Below are positions 5,386 through 6,825 of a stretch of DNA of 6,825 nt, in pieces; within the stretch, counting starts at the first letter, position 1, and each line of letters starts with the position of its first letter. The DNA comes from Acinetobacter sp. UBA6641 (GTDB lineage Bacteria; Pseudomonadota; Gammaproteobacteria; Pseudomonadales; Moraxellaceae). The stretch spans positions 38,806-45,630 of the forward strand of contig DKLL01000115.1 in NCBI GenBank assembly GCA_002455755.1, written 5' to 3'. Made by a program: the position numbers and the translations under genes. The notes below the pieces were generated by a model. It did not search any database and was not told the DNA's origin. It saw only the letters and a list, made by a program, of their open reading frames with translations.

Positions 5386-6825
5386 TTAAAACTTACTCGC
5401 AACTTGATATGTGATGAATGAAAAGATGTAGGCTAATGCAAACAAATAAGTTGCCATAACGACAGGCTGTTTCCAGCTACCTGTTTCTCGTCTAATTGTT
5501 GCTAACGTGGCAAGACAATGTGGAGCAAAAATAAACCATACCAATAATGATAAACCTGTGGCTAACCCCCATCCATCCGGGCCTGAAATTTGACTTAACA
5601 GACTTTGAGTTACTGTATCTTCATCACCTGACATCGCATAAATCACCCCAAGAGCAGCAATTACAACTTCCCTTGCTGCCATAGCAGGAATGAGTGCAAT
5701 ACATATTTCCCATGTAAACCCAATAGGCGCAAATATAGGATGAATTAAATGTCCTAACTGACCAGCTAAACTATAGTTAATGGCCGGCATGCTTGCATTA
5801 TCTGGTGGTTGAGGGAACGTGACTAGCACCCATAACAAGATAGACAGTGCGACGATAATGCCACCAACTCGTTTTAAGAAAATAGTTGCCCTATCATATA
5901 AGCCTAATGCAATATTTCTAATATCTGGAATTCGGTATGTGGGAAGTTCAAAAATAAAAATACTTTCAGTTTTATCTTTTCGAACCAATTTCAGAAACAC
6001 TGAAACTAATAACGCTGAGACTATTCCCGACATATAAAGACCAAAAAGGACTAATCCTTGCAGACTTAACCAGCCGTAGATTAATTGGTTCGGAATAAAT
6101 GCCGCGATCAATAAAGCATATACTGGCAATCTTGCTGAACAGGTCATCAAGGGTGCAATCATAATTGTTGCTAATCGGTCCCGTTCAGAGCTGATACTTC
6201 TGGTTGCCATAATTCCGGGAATGGCACAAGCAAAACTGGATAGCAGAGGAATAAATGAACGGCCGCTAAGCCCGGCTTTAGACATTAATTTATCTAAAAG
6301 AAATGCTGCCCGGGGTAAATAGCCTGACTCTTCAAGCATTAAAATGAAGAAGAATAAAATCAAAATCTGAGGCATATATGCAAGCACGCTACCTGCACCA
6401 GCAATTACCCCATCCACAACCAAGCTTTTTAATAGAGGATGTTGGATTAGTGGTCCAATAAAATCACTGAGCCATGCGACAAAATTTTCAATGAATTCAA
6501 TAAAAGGCGTTGCCCATATAAATACCGCCTGGAACATCACAAACATGGTTAAAGTTAAGATTACTAAACCCAATACAGGATGTAGAAAAATTTTATCTAG
6601 AAATGCGGTTCTTTTATCACCACTGTCATTATTTAAAATAACTTGTTTGGTGATTTGTTTGACCTGTTCAAAATGACTTAATTCAGAATGATAAGGAGTA
6701 ATAAAAAGATTTTTTTGATCTAATTGATTAATTAAATCTTGAATTCCTTTTGTTTTAACTGCGACAGCTTCAACTACAGGGATACCTAACAGTTGAGACA
6801 GTTTATCCTTATCAATGGAAATACC
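5386..6825 (-). CDS. feoB: Ferrous iron transporter FeoB, C-terminal part (5' end outside window)
   Basis: FeoB is the inner-membrane, GTPase-linked Fe(II) importer. The frame is open from the right edge to the stop at 5388-5386, giving 479 residues; the TTG at 6573 is an internal Leu, not a start. The first visible residues (ISIDKDKLSQLLGIPVVEAVAVKTKGIQDL) are the end of the G domain, including the G5-like VAVKTKG. A helical linker follows, then the membrane domain from about residue 80. Hallmarks are the gate segment with LEESGYLPRAAFLLD and ACAIPGIMATRSI (Cys near fragment residue 200), the second gate motif PLMTCSARLPVY (Cys near 229), and the C-terminal APHCLATLATIRRETGSWK block. It ends ITYQVASKF with no Cys-rich tail. 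Roughly 140 residues with the GTP-binding P-loop lie outside. feoA would be expected upstream, also outside. No disruption is visible. Confidence 0.96.
   Translation of the reverse strand, partial: GISIDKDKLSQLLGIPVVEAVAVKTKGIQDLINQLDQKNLFITPYHSELSHFEQVKQITKQVILNNDSGDKRTAFLDKIFLHPVLGLVILTLTMFVMFQAVFIWATPFIEFIENFVAWLSDFIGPLIQHPLLKSLVVDGVIAGAGSVLAYMPQILILFFFILMLEESGYLPRAAFLLDKLMSKAGLSGRSFIPLLSSFACAIPGIMATRSISSERDRLATIMIAPLMTCSARLPVYALLIAAFIPNQLIYGWLSLQGLVLFGLYMSGIVSALLVSVFLKLVRKDKTESIFIFELPTYRIPDIRNIALGLYDRATIFLKRVGGIIVALSILLWVLVTFPQPPDNASMPAINYSLAGQLGHLIHPIFAPIGFTWEICIALIPAMAAREVVIAALGVIYAMSGDEDTVTQSLLSQISGPDGWGLATGLSLLVWFIFAPHCLATLATIRRETGSWKQPVVMATYLFALAYIFSFITYQVASKF

Noticed and set aside
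5819..6037. Plus-strand open frame inside feoB
   Set aside because: It lies wholly antisense to strongly conserved FeoB membrane segments, with low-complexity composition and no ribosome binding site.
1..6825. CRISPR arrays, tRNA or rRNA genes, replication origins
   Set aside because: No regularly spaced short repeats, cloverleaf-like segments, rRNA signatures or iteron clusters were seen on either strand.

Overview
The window looks like an accessory metal-resistance region from Acinetobacter or a close relative. The evidence is AT-rich coding sequence, CopA/CopB proteins, and several copies of an IS6-family element with IS26-like ends of the IS1006/IS1007/IS1008 type seen on Acinetobacter plasmids and islands. 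The genus is inferred from protein and IS character, not proven.

Layout. (1) Positions 1-1514, plus strand: the 3' end of a periplasmic multicopper oxidase gene (copA/pcoA type) overlaps a complete copB by 14 bases. A strong UUCG-loop hairpin follows at 1531-1564. (2) Positions 1625-1940: the first 37 codons of a small secreted or membrane protein run up to an internal scrap of an IS6-family transposase on the minus strand. (3) Positions 1941-2573: an arsH gene lacking its 5' part joins that scrap and is followed by its own terminator. (4) Positions 2626-4829: two complete IS6-family elements in direct orientation bracket a 566-bp passenger. The passenger holds one gene on the minus strand, for a cytosolic protein with 21 cysteines in 110 residues (DUF326 four-helix-bundle copper-binding type). 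(5) Positions 4830-5264: the 3' third or so of an arsenic/bile-acid-symporter-type permease gene starts at the last base pair of the second IS. (6) Positions 5386-6825, minus strand: the C-terminal 479 residues of FeoB, the ferrous iron transporter. It converges on the permease remnant, with a G8/C7 palindromic bidirectional terminator between them.

How it works together. CopA (periplasmic Cu(I) oxidase) and CopB (outer-membrane copper protein) form the usual periplasmic copper-detoxification pair. The cysteine-rich protein would add cytosolic Cu(I) sequestration. The arsenic functions in this window are broken: both ars genes have lost their 5' ends next to IS6-family sequence, as expected of IS-driven adjacent deletions. 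No target-site duplication flanks either complete IS, which fits replicative (cointegrate or deletion) movement and later rearrangement.

I see no wholly novel multi-gene system. The parts most worth a second look are the single-gene pseudo-compound transposon with its cysteine-rich cargo, the perfect 11-6-11 palindrome touching the first IS, an inverted repeat that could mask the cargo gene's ribosome binding site, and the mosaic divergence between the two IS copies.
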